Assembly: GCA_003512955.1 (NCBI GenBank)
Contig: DOTG01000003.1
Location: 62,001 to 126,000 of the forward strand
Direction: 5' to 3'
Length of the DNA stretch: 64,000 nt
Source of the DNA: Marinilabiliales bacterium
GTDB lineage: Bacteria > Bacteroidota > Bacteroidia > Bacteroidales > SZUA-534
The notes under the pieces are model-generated. The model saw only the letters and a list, made by a program, of their open reading frames with translations, searched no databases and had not been told where the DNA came from. The translations under genes were made by a program, and so were the position numbers. Shown in pieces: positions 52,407 through 60,801 of the stretch (its first letter is position 1; each line of letters starts with the position of its first letter).

Positions 52407-53870
52407 ATGGACACAATGAAAGCATTATCAGATATCGGGTTGGTGGGTTTAGCCGTGATGGGTGAGAACCTGATCCTAAACATGGAAAGCAAAGGGTTCA
52501 CGGTAACGGCTTACAACCGTTCTGTTGACAAAGTCGATAAATTTTTGGACGGAAGGGCCAAAGGTAAAAACATACGTGGGGCACATTCCATTGAAGAATT
52601 GGTTGCATCGTTACAAAAACCCCGGAAAATAATGCTTATGGTTAAAGCCGGACAGGCAGTGGATGACTTTATTGAGACTTTGATTCCGCATCTTGACCAA
52701 GGCGATATAATTATAGATGGCGGAAATACCAATTACCCCGATACCAACCGACGCGTGACTTACTTAGAAAGCAAGGGGCTGCGCTATATCGGGACTGGCG
52801 TCTCAGGAGGTGAAGAAGGGGCTTTAAATGGCCCATCGATCATGCCGGGCGGTTCGCCAACAGCCTGGGACGAGGTAAAACCCATTTTTCAGACCATTGC
52901 TGCCAAAGTAGAGGGTGAAACCCCTTGCTGCGACTGGGTTGGCGAGGGTGGTGCCGGCCATTTTGTAAAGATGGTACACAACGGCATTGAATATGGCGAC
53001 ATGCAAATCATATCGGAAGCTTACCATCTGATGAAAGATGTTTTAGGAATGAAAGCCGGCGAAATGGCCGAAGTATTTGCACAATGGAACCAAAGCGAAC
53101 TGAGCAGCTACCTGATTGAAATTACCGCCGAAATTTTAGCTTTTAAAGATACCGATGGCCAACCCCTGGTGGATAAAATTGTGGATGCCGCCGGACAAAA
53201 AGGAACCGGCAAATGGACTGCTATTAACGCCCTTGACTTTGGTATTCCATTGACATTGATTGGTGAAGCGGTTTTTGCCAGGGCATTATCTTCGTTAAAA
53301 ACGGAACGGGTAACTGCATCCAAAATTATTACAGCCCCTAAAATTGAATTTACCGGCGACAAACAACAGATGATTGCTGCCATTAAAGATGCTTTGTACG
53401 CATCAAAAATTGTTTCGTATGCCCAAGGTTATACTTTGATGAAAGCCGCAGCCGACCAATTTGGATGGAAACTGAATTACGGGGGCATAGCCCTGATGTG
53501 GCGTGGCGGATGCATCATCCGTTCATCGTTCTTGGGGAAAATCAAAGAGGCGTTTGACAAAAATCCCGATATTCAAAACCTGCTTTTAGATCCATATTTC
53601 AGCCAGCAGGTGAATTCAGCAGCAAAAGGTTGGCGTCAGGTGATAGCTAGCGCGGTAACCAATGGCATTCCTGTGCCTGCCATGGCTTCCGCCTTATCCT
53701 ATTTCGACGGCTACCGGAGTGAACGGCTTCCAGCCAACCTGCTGCAAGCCCAACGCGATTATTTTGGAGCACACACCTACGAGCGGGTGGACAGACCCCG
53801 AGGCGAGTTTTTCCATACCAACTGGACCGGCAAAGGGGGTGATACGGCTTCAACCACCTATAACGTTTAA
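52407..53870 (+). CDS. gnd: 6-phosphogluconate dehydrogenase, decarboxylating
   Basis: 487 aa (ATG 52407; ATG 52416 also possible). N-terminal Rossmann 'IGLVGLAVMGENLILNM', 'YNRSVDKVDKF', 'MVKAGQAVDDFI', 'IIDGGNTNYPDTNRR', 'IGTGVSGGEEGALNGPSIMPGG', active site 'GAGHFVKMVHNGIEYGDMQ' (catalytic Lys and His-Asn) and C-terminal 'QRDYFGAHTYERVDRPRGEFFHTNW' (substrate-binding tail). The long (~480 aa) form with the C-terminal tail is the NADP-dependent homodimer type. Produces ribulose-5-phosphate, CO2 and NADPH. Divergent from zwf-pgl and followed by a terminator. Confidence 0.96.
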   Translation: MDTMKALSDIGLVGLAVMGENLILNMESKGFTVTAYNRSVDKVDKFLDGRAKGKNIRGAHSIEELVASLQKPRKIMLMVKAGQAVDDFIETLIPHLDQGDIIIDGGNTNYPDTNRRVTYLESKGLRYIGTGVSGGEEGALNGPSIMPGGSPTAWDEVKPIFQTIAAKVEGETPCCDWVGEGGAGHFVKMVHNGIEYGDMQIISEAYHLMKDVLGMKAGEMAEVFAQWNQSELSSYLIEITAEILAFKDTDGQPLVDKIVDAAGQKGTGKWTAINALDFGIPLTLIGEAVFARALSSLKTERVTASKIITAPKIEFTGDKQQMIAAIKDALYASKIVSYAQGYTLMKAAADQFGWKLNYGGIALMWRGGCIIRSSFLGKIKEAFDKNPDIQNLLLDPYFSQQVNSAAKGWRQVIASAVTNGIPVPAMASALSYFDGYRSERLPANLLQAQRDYFGAHTYERVDRPRGEFFHTNWTGKGGDTASTTYNV

Positions 53871-53895
53871 AATATCTTAACTCTTTAATAAACTG

Positions 53896-53935
53896 AAAGG
53901 CACTAATTTTAAAAGTTGAAAAGTTAGTGCCTTTT
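53896..53935 (+). terminator. rho-independent terminator after gnd
   Basis: AAAGGCACTAA (53896-53906) pairs with TTAGTGCCTTT (53924-53934); the T run is short (TTTT). Confidence 0.75.
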
Positions 53936-54069
53936 CTATTACCACCTTTCTCAGAATTTTTTACAGATTACAATTGCCCGGATTGATATTTTTGAATTGA
54001 AATCAGAATTCTTTCCATTTTTCGTTATTTTTAAAAGTTTTTCAGAAACTAAATCTTGATAGTAGCTAC

Positions 54070-56064
54070 ATGAAATTGATTCGTACTGTTTTACTTCTGG
54101 CCGTATTTAACCTTCTTTCATCCGTTTCTTTTGCCCAGTTCGACATCCAGCATTATTTAATCGAGGGACACCGCGATTTGATGAAATCGAGTTATGGTTC
54201 AGCCATTCAGAGGTTCAACACCATCATTCAGATAAAACCCGATTTGCTGGAAGCCTATTATTTCAGGGGTTTTGCCAAATATTCACTGAGCGATTATCAG
54301 GGAGCTTTTAACGATTTTAACAAAGTAATTGAACTGAATCCCTATTTTAGCGAAGGTTACCGCTTTCGGGGAATTACCAAAGCGGCCATGCAGGATTACC
54401 AGGATGCTATGGAGGATTTTAACCTGGCTGTAAAACTCGATTTAGCAAATCCTGACAATTACGTTAGCCGCGGTTTTACATATATGATGATTAAAGATTA
54501 CGACCAGTCCATCCTGGATTTTAACCAAGCCATAAAAATTAATAAAGAACTTCCGTATGCTTTCCTGCATCGGGGGTATGCCAAATTAAATAAAAAGGAT
54601 GCGGAGGGTGCCGTAAAAGATTTCACGGAGGGTATCCGCCTGAATCCTTACAATCCCGATGGTTTTGCCCGCCGGGCTATGGCTCTTGCTGAACAAGAAA
54701 AATATGAAAATGCCTTAACCGATTTGAACCGTGCCATTGAATTGGATAATGCCAATACCCTGTATTATTTCCAGCGGGCTTACATAAAATACCAGAACAA
54801 AGATTTGGATGGTACCATGAAGGACTACAACCTGGTTCTCGATTTGAATCCTGAAAATGCACTCACTTATTTTAACCGCGCAATTCTGAAAGCTGAAATT
54901 GGAGACAACCAAGGTGCCCTAGCCGATTATACAAAAGCTGCCGAATTAAATCCCAAAAACATTCTTCCCTACTTCAACCGGGGTGGGGTAAAATATGAAC
55001 AGAAAGATTATTATGGAGCCATCCAGGATTGGAGCCAGGCTATCGAGATATTCCCCGATTTTGCTAAAGCTTATCAAGCCCGTTCATCGGCCCGTAACCT
55101 GATTGGAGATCGGATTGGTGCCATGAAAGATCAGGAGACCGCTAAAAAGAAAATTGACGAATACATGGCTAAAAACCCCGGTGATACTACGCTTACCGAA
55201 TTTATGGACACAGCTTATAATTTCAAAAAAATCATTGAGTTTGACTCCGATTTTTATAGGGCCAACATGGATGACGGACAGATACAAAACCGCCAAATTA
55301 TTATCGACCTAAAACCCATCTTACAGATTGCCCAGAAACAGCTTAACGGCCCGGGCGAAAAATATTCATACTACCTGCCCAGCCTGGAAAAACTTAACAA
55401 AACCAACCCATTGAACATCCAGTTCACTATTGTTAGCCAGCTCCCTGAGTTTGAAGTGGATTCGGTCCGTGGGCTCTTAAATGCTACCGAACAAGAAAAA
55501 CTTAAAACCTCGTTCAATAGTTACCTGTATTTTTATCAGGGTCTTTTAAACAGTACCCTTCAAAATTTCAACCAGTCGATAAAAGCCTATAGTGCCGCCA
55601 TTGATTTGGATCCTAACTTTGAACTGGCTTACTTTAACCGGGCCAACACAAAATACCTGATGATTGAATACCTGAACTCGTTGGAGGATTATTCTCAAAT
55701 CCTTACTCTGGAAGGGAAAGCCACCACAAAGCACGAAGAGAAAAAAAATAATCAGCAATACAATGATTACCAGGAGGTGATAAGCGATCTCGATAAGGTC
55801 ATTCAACTGAATCCCACGTTTGGAATTGCTTATTACAACCGGGGAAATGTAAGGTGCCTTTCGAAAGATTTTACCGGTGCCATTGATGATTATTCAAAAG
55901 CCATTGAAACCGGCCCCGAAATGCCCCAAGCCTATTATAACCGGGGATTGACGCTCATTTTTCTGCAGGATAGTGAAAAAGGGTGCCTCGATATGAGTAA
56001 AGCAGGGGAATTGGGTTTAGAAGATGCCTATCCGGTGATTAAAAAATACTGTTCTAAAGAGTAA
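54070..56064 (+). CDS. secreted tetratricopeptide-repeat protein
   Basis: 664 aa. Signal peptide MKLIRTVLLLAVFNLLSSVSFA. Residues ~25-360 hold ten or so TPR units ('DLLEAYYFRGFAKYSLSDYQGAFNDFNKVIELNP' and relatives, each ~34 aa with the W/LG-Y-A-F-A-P pattern), a non-TPR linker of about 130 residues (~365-495, 'DTTLTEFMDTAYNFKKIIEFDSDFYRANMDDGQIQNRQIIIDLKPILQIAQ'), then four more TPRs to the C-terminus. No enzymatic domain. Expected to scaffold protein complexes in the periplasm or on the outer membrane. Expressed alone, convergent with the ppx gene. No specific partner is evident. Confidence 0.82.
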   Translation: MKLIRTVLLLAVFNLLSSVSFAQFDIQHYLIEGHRDLMKSSYGSAIQRFNTIIQIKPDLLEAYYFRGFAKYSLSDYQGAFNDFNKVIELNPYFSEGYRFRGITKAAMQDYQDAMEDFNLAVKLDLANPDNYVSRGFTYMMIKDYDQSILDFNQAIKINKELPYAFLHRGYAKLNKKDAEGAVKDFTEGIRLNPYNPDGFARRAMALAEQEKYENALTDLNRAIELDNANTLYYFQRAYIKYQNKDLDGTMKDYNLVLDLNPENALTYFNRAILKAEIGDNQGALADYTKAAELNPKNILPYFNRGGVKYEQKDYYGAIQDWSQAIEIFPDFAKAYQARSSARNLIGDRIGAMKDQETAKKKIDEYMAKNPGDTTLTEFMDTAYNFKKIIEFDSDFYRANMDDGQIQNRQIIIDLKPILQIAQKQLNGPGEKYSYYLPSLEKLNKTNPLNIQFTIVSQLPEFEVDSVRGLLNATEQEKLKTSFNSYLYFYQGLLNSTLQNFNQSIKAYSAAIDLDPNFELAYFNRANTKYLMIEYLNSLEDYSQILTLEGKATTKHEEKKNNQQYNDYQEVISDLDKVIQLNPTFGIAYYNRGNVRCLSKDFTGAIDDYSKAIETGPEMPQAYYNRGLTLIFLQDSEKGCLDMSKAGELGLEDAYPVIKKYCSKE

Positions 56065-56165
56065 CCAATTATTAATCAGAGTATTTAATCTCCAAAAAAA
56101 ATAAGCGAATTGGAGAAATGGAATGCGGAACGTTTTAAGAAAAGAAAATTTTCCAATGAATTGTT

Positions 56166-57062
56166 TCACACAAACTTTGTAGGTTTTCCGGTTTGCTTTT
56201 TAAACAAGTCAACCACCAAACCGTCGGCCAAACCGATTTTGGGAGCCTGGAGTTCATGAATTTTCCCCCACTTCATAATCTTTTTAAAGATAATGGCTGC
56301 CGGAACAATTACATCGGCACGGTCGGCCCGCAAACCCATTTTTTCAATCCGGTCTTCTACGGAATATCCTTCAAGGAATTCATGCCCTTCAACCAATTGG
56401 GAATAGGATAGGGTATTTTTATCGCGGCTTCCAAAGAGTTTTGTCAATTTATTGACATTTCCACCCGAACAGATACAATTAAAAGGCTGATCCTCTAATT
56501 TAAGCTCAATCAGCCAGTCTTTCAGGCTATCCCATTCCGACAGAGGGACCTGATCAAACAAAACGCGGATGGTACCAATATCAAAGGAACGGGTTTTTAA
56601 CAATTTATCATGATGGAACCAGGATATCTCGGCACTACCACCGCCCACATCAATATAAAGTGAATAAGGATGGGGTTTGCTCATGTTTGAATTCTCAGCC
56701 GTACTAATAATTTCGGATTCTTTTTTCCCATCAATCATGTGCAGTTCAATACCCAACTCCATTTTTAAACGATCGATAATCTCGATATTATTACGGGCCT
56801 CACGGATGGCTGCTGTGCCGCAGGCGAACATATCAAGGGGTTGATATACCTTCATCAATTGGTCATAGGCCTCAAAAGTCCGCAGCAAAAACTCTTCTTT
56901 TTCTGAAGTAATATATCCCTTGCTGAAAACATCGAAGCCTAAACGTAACGGCACCCGGACTAACGTAATTTTCTCCGAAAAAATCTTCCCCTCTTTCTCA
57001 AACACCGTGGCTATTAAAAGCCTGCCTGCATTCGAACCAATATCGACACCTGCAAAAATCAT
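56166..57062 (-). CDS. Ppx/GppA-family phosphatase
   Basis: 298 aa, so it has only the two-domain ASKHA core and lacks the C-terminal HD-like domains of E. coli Ppx (513 aa). Motifs: 'GVDIGSNAGRLLIA' (phosphate 1), 'ACGTAAIREARN' (the usual 'ATSAxRdA' loop), 'IDGKKESEIIS' (catalytic Glu region), 'YIDVGGGSAEISW' (phosphate 2) and 'CSGGNVNKLTKL'. It likely cleaves polyphosphate to phosphate and/or converts pppGpp. Its gene starts 16 bases after ppk, so synthesis and breakdown of polyphosphate are encoded together. Confidence 0.87.
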   Translation of the reverse strand: MIFAGVDIGSNAGRLLIATVFEKEGKIFSEKITLVRVPLRLGFDVFSKGYITSEKEEFLLRTFEAYDQLMKVYQPLDMFACGTAAIREARNNIEIIDRLKMELGIELHMIDGKKESEIISTAENSNMSKPHPYSLYIDVGGGSAEISWFHHDKLLKTRSFDIGTIRVLFDQVPLSEWDSLKDWLIELKLEDQPFNCICSGGNVNKLTKLFGSRDKNTLSYSQLVEGHEFLEGYSVEDRIEKMGLRADRADVIVPAAIIFKKIMKWGKIHELQAPKIGLADGLVVDLFKKQTGKPTKFV

Positions 57063-57078
57063 CCTTTGTTTATTAATT

Positions 57079-59133
57079 TTAATGAATACTTTTCAAATAA
57101 TGGTAAATGGCCTCTTGCGCGCGCACATGTTCTTTAGTATCCCTATAATAGGTATTTGACATGGTTGTATCAATTATCCGGGCCTTGCAATTGTCCTCCA
57201 ACTGAATGTCCATCATGGCCTTAAGCACCTGTTGGATTTCGGGATCAAAAATAGGAGTAGTCACTTCAATACGGTTATCCAGGTTCCGGACCATCCAATC
57301 GGCTGAGGAGATATAATAACTTTCGTCGCCACCATTACAAAAAATCAGCACCCGGGAGTGTTCCAAAAACTTATCCACAATACTCCGCACGGTAATATTC
57401 TCGCTCATTCCCGGTACACCTGGAATCAACTTGCAGATTCCCCGAACGATTAACTGAATCTTCACTCCCGCCTGGCTGGCCGCATAAAGCCTGTTTATTA
57501 AAGGAATATCGGCCAGGCTATTAATTTTTATGATCATCCAGGCATCTTTACCCAGAAGGGCATTCCGTATTTCGTTGTTAATGAGTTTTATAAAGAAATT
57601 GCGGGTACTAAAAGGGCTCACAATTAAAGTTTTAAAACGCATGGGACGGTACGAGGCTTCAAAAAGATCAAAAACCTTGTCCACATCAAGTGTAATATCG
57701 GGGTTCGCTGTCAATAAAGTGCTGTCACAATAAATTCCGGCTGTTTTTTCGTGAAAATTTCCGGTCCCAATATTTGCATAATGACGGTAACCCGTAGTTT
57801 CTTTCCGTTTAATCAGTATCAACTTGCAATGCACCTTAAGGCCAGGGATATTCCTCAACACTCGCACCCCAGCCCCTTGTAGCTGCTGCGACCAATAAAT
57901 GTTGGCCTCTTCGTCAAACCGGGCCTGTAATTCCATAAACACGGTAACCCTTTTTCCATTCCGGGCCGCGTTAATCAAGGCATTAATGACATTCGATGGA
58001 TTGGCCAACCGATATATCGTCATTTTGATGGAACGCACTTTTGAATCGATGGATGCTTCGCGCAACAAGTCAACAATGTATTGGAAGCTTTGGTAAGGAT
58101 AATGCAACATAATATCCTTTTGCCGGATGGCATGAAGGATACTTCCTCCTTCGGGGATATCTTTATGCGGCAAGGGGATAATTTTGTGGTTTTCCAGTTC
58201 GGGACCTCCCAGATTCGGAAAACCCATGTAATCTTTAAAATTGTGATATCTACCGCCTTCAACCATGTGGTCCTTCGATGTGAATTTCAATTTTTGGGTT
58301 ACCCCTTCGAGCAGCTCCTTGGGCATGTTCCGGTCGTAAACAAACCGAAGCGCCGAACCTTTCTTTCGCTGAGCCAGGCTTTCCGACATGAGCTCGATAA
58401 AACTTTTTGAAACGTCGTTATCCATATCCAGTTCGGCATCGCGTGTAAACTTGAAAGTATAGGCCGAAAAACTATTGTATTTAAACCTGACAAAGATTTC
58501 GTCCAGACAAAAACGGATCACATCATCGAGTAAAATGATGAATTTTTTCCCAGCCTTTTCAGGTAAAATAAGAAACCGGTTGACTGCATTGGTGGGAATC
58601 TCGATAATGCTATACGTGTTAATTTCAGGTTTGTCGGACCGCCCCAACATGATAGCCAGGTAAATGGAATGATCGGTTAAAAAACTAGCCGAGGTAATAT
58701 TCCGTAACATGATTGGGAACAGGTGGTGCCTGACTTTTTCGCGGAAATAGGAACGCACAAACTCTCCTTGTTCCTGATCCAGTTGCGTTTCATCAATCAA
58801 AAAGATTTGCTTTTTTTTCAGGTCTTCTATCAATTCATCATGGATGATTGTAAAAGCAATTTGTTGATTCCGGACCTCCTGCATAGCTTCAGACAAAGAA
58901 AGCTGTAACTTCTCAACGTCATCGCCAAAATTTTTCTTGTTCAACTCAATCATCCGGTAAAGTGATGCAATGCGGACACGGAAAAACTCATCCTGGTTGT
59001 TGGAGTAAATGCCCAAAAATTTGATCCGCTCATTCAGAGGATTCGATTTATCGCTGGCTTCTTGTAAAACCCTTGCATTAAAACTCAGCCAACTCAGCTC
59101 TCTATCAAAGTATTTCATTGGTAAATTTCCCAT
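57079..59133 (-). CDS. ppk1: polyphosphate kinase 1
   Basis: 684 aa from ATG 59133; ATG 59118 ('MKYFDRELSWLSFNARVLQEA') is possible and fits better with a -7 box at 59137-59144, which would leave almost no leader for the upstream ATG. Four PPK1 domains: N ('RELSWLSFNARVLQEA...NNQDEFFRVRIASL'), head, and two phospholipase-D-like catalytic domains with 'GLKVHCKLILIKRK' (His ~434, autophosphorylated), 'IGTGNFHEKTAGIYCD' and 'SADWMVRNLDNRIEV'. It reversibly polymerises the gamma phosphate of ATP into polyphosphate at the membrane. Operon with sixA/elbB upstream and ppx downstream. Links to the phosphate-uptake genes at the other end of the window. Confidence 0.94.
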   Translation of the reverse strand: MGNLPMKYFDRELSWLSFNARVLQEASDKSNPLNERIKFLGIYSNNQDEFFRVRIASLYRMIELNKKNFGDDVEKLQLSLSEAMQEVRNQQIAFTIIHDELIEDLKKKQIFLIDETQLDQEQGEFVRSYFREKVRHHLFPIMLRNITSASFLTDHSIYLAIMLGRSDKPEINTYSIIEIPTNAVNRFLILPEKAGKKFIILLDDVIRFCLDEIFVRFKYNSFSAYTFKFTRDAELDMDNDVSKSFIELMSESLAQRKKGSALRFVYDRNMPKELLEGVTQKLKFTSKDHMVEGGRYHNFKDYMGFPNLGGPELENHKIIPLPHKDIPEGGSILHAIRQKDIMLHYPYQSFQYIVDLLREASIDSKVRSIKMTIYRLANPSNVINALINAARNGKRVTVFMELQARFDEEANIYWSQQLQGAGVRVLRNIPGLKVHCKLILIKRKETTGYRHYANIGTGNFHEKTAGIYCDSTLLTANPDITLDVDKVFDLFEASYRPMRFKTLIVSPFSTRNFFIKLINNEIRNALLGKDAWMIIKINSLADIPLINRLYAASQAGVKIQLIVRGICKLIPGVPGMSENITVRSIVDKFLEHSRVLIFCNGGDESYYISSADWMVRNLDNRIEVTTPIFDPEIQQVLKAMMDIQLEDNCKARIIDTTMSNTYYRDTKEHVRAQEAIYHYLKSIH

Positions 59134-59136
59134 GCT

Positions 59137-59144
59137 CAAAAATA
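59137..59144 (-). promoter_or_regulatory. -7 promoter box before ppk1
   Basis: On the minus strand TATTTTTG matches TAnnTTTG. It is only 4 bases upstream of the ATG at 59133, so if active it favours the ATG at 59118 or a leaderless transcript. Confidence 0.4.
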
Positions 59145-59208
59145 TAAAATCTAATTCATGCTTTCGTTTTATTGAAAAAATCTTTCTCGTTCTGTTATAT
59201 AACTAAAT

Positions 59209-59715
59209 TCACTTACTCTTCTTTCCTAACTCTTTTGGCTTTATATAATGAAGCAATTTGGCTTTTCCAGCCACCGTATCTTTCCAATTCAAAATATCCA
59301 ATTCCAGTGAAACACACCCTGATGTTGGAATCCATTCTGCCGTTTGGTTATTTAATACATGGCAAGCAAAATCACTTATGCCAGGGTTGTGACCGATAAT
59401 AAGGATGTGGTGCACCTGATCATCAATAGCTGCAAGCTGTTTTAAAAAATCGCGGACACCTCCCGGATAAAATGCCTCTACCCACAAAGGTTCAACCTTC
59501 ATGTTCAAGCATTCTGTAACAAGCAAAGCTGTTTCCCTGGCCCTGACTGCCCGGCTGGAAAAGACAAGCTGCGGCAGGAGTTTTTGTTCCTGCATAAACT
59601 GACAGGTACGATGTGTCCGTTGGATTCCTTTTTCAAGTAAGGGACGATCAAAATCACTCAACCCGGGCCATTCCCAGCTCGATTTGGCATGCCTCATTAA
59701 CGATAATACTTTCAT
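59209..59715 (-). CDS. SixA-like histidine phosphatase
   Basis: 168 aa, single-domain histidine-phosphatase (phosphoglycerate-mutase-like) fold. The catalytic 'LMRHAKS' (RHG-type motif, His9) starts the protein, with 'DRPLLEKG' and 'VFSSRAVRARETALLV' (second Arg), and 'ILIIGHNPGISDFA' (second catalytic His in GHNPG). SixA removes phosphate from histidine phosphotransfer proteins or nitrogen-PTS proteins in E. coli; the target here is unknown. Many Bacteroidota place such a gene beside ppk and ppx, and this one lies 76 bases upstream of ppk1 and 24 bases after elbB. Confidence 0.88.
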   Translation of the reverse strand: MKVLSLMRHAKSSWEWPGLSDFDRPLLEKGIQRTHRTCQFMQEQKLLPQLVFSSRAVRARETALLVTECLNMKVEPLWVEAFYPGGVRDFLKQLAAIDDQVHHILIIGHNPGISDFACHVLNNQTAEWIPTSGCVSLELDILNWKDTVAGKAKLLHYIKPKELGKKSK

Positions 59716-59739
59716 CTTTATATCTTATCTTTCAGGCAT

Positions 59740-60393
59740 TTATAAACTTAACAAGGTTTTTACTACCTGGTTTGCCCCAAGTTCAATTTGGCTAATGGTT
59801 GCATTGAGCATGTAACACGGAGTCGTCACCAATTTGTTTTTCCGGTCAATGGTAACTTCCCCATGGTTTTTCTCCTGATGAATGCCTCCCATCTTTTCAA
59901 TGGAAATGACTGTTCCTTCATCGTTACCGATAGTCACCGTGGCTCCTTCAATCACCCGTGCCAATAAAGCTGGTGCAATACATAAGGCTCCAATAGGTTT
60001 CCCGGCTTTGTGCATGTGAATGATGGCCAGCTCCACATCGCGGTTAACGGTACAATCGGGGCCATCAAAAGCCAAAGTACATAAATTTTTTGCTACCCCA
60101 AATCCCCCGGGGAATATAAGAATATCAAAATCTTCAGCCAAAAATTCACTTAAAGGTTTAATTTTACCTCTTGCAATCCGGGCTGCTTCAACCAAAACAT
60201 TGCGGGTTTCCACTACTTCTTTACCGGTCAAATGATTCATGACGTGATGCTGCGGAATGTTTGGAGCAAAACATTGATAGCTGTATCCAGCTTTGTCTAT
60301 TGCTAATAATGTCAATGTGGCTTCATGAATTTCAGCGCCATCATACACACCACATCCGGCAAGTACAACAGCAAATTTCTTTCGTGTTTCCAT
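59740..60393 (-). CDS. elbB: isoprenoid biosynthesis glyoxalase ElbB
   Basis: 217 aa, the usual ElbB length. DJ-1/PfpI-like fold: 'VVLAGCGVYDGAEIHEATLTLLAID' at the N-terminus, 'DILIFPGGFGVAKNLCTLAFDG', 'KPIGALCIAPALLARVI' (nucleophilic-elbow Cys), 'TIGNDEGTVISIEKMGGIHQEKNHGEVTID'. ElbB has glyoxalase activity and was first tied to isoprenoid synthesis; its in vivo role is still poorly defined. First gene of the run elbB-sixA-ppk1-ppx, with a short gap of 24 bases to sixA. Confidence 0.92.
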   Translation of the reverse strand: METRKKFAVVLAGCGVYDGAEIHEATLTLLAIDKAGYSYQCFAPNIPQHHVMNHLTGKEVVETRNVLVEAARIARGKIKPLSEFLAEDFDILIFPGGFGVAKNLCTLAFDGPDCTVNRDVELAIIHMHKAGKPIGALCIAPALLARVIEGATVTIGNDEGTVISIEKMGGIHQEKNHGEVTIDRKNKLVTTPCYMLNATISQIELGANQVVKTLLSL

Positions 60394-60801
60394 TTCTACT
60401 TTTTTTTTGGGTTAGTAATAATTAAAAATACTAAAACTATCGGAATAATGATTCATTTTCCACAGGGTTCCTTTTACATAAGAACCAACGCGCATAAATG
60501 AAATATCATTCCTGGAGAGCATAAAAAAACCTCAAAAAGGGACACCTGTTTGATCGAAAATTTGCATTTCATTAACAGTTAATGCATAAAAAGTCGTTAC
60601 CTGTTGATTGAAATATTCGGATGATGAAATCATGATGTGGTGGAATGGTAGGTTTTTTTATAAAAATGGGTTATTTTTCAAATGTTTAAAGTTAACTGCT
60701 TATCTGAACATATTTGGTTCATTTTTAACTCATAGCTTAAATGTGCCGCAATATTTATCTCAGACGTAGCCAGTTTCATCCATTATTAAAAACTCATCCG
60801 A
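60394..60801. other. intergenic region between elbB and the GH3 gene
   Basis: 408 bases between divergent genes. No ORF, promoter box of the TAnnTTTG type, or stable hairpin stands out. A single TTAACA occurs near 60573 without an 11-bp partner. Confidence 0.5.

Noticed and set aside
56065..56165. Terminator between the TPR and ppx genes
   Set aside because: Only a CTCC/GGAG pairing with an 18-base loop was found, too weak to call.
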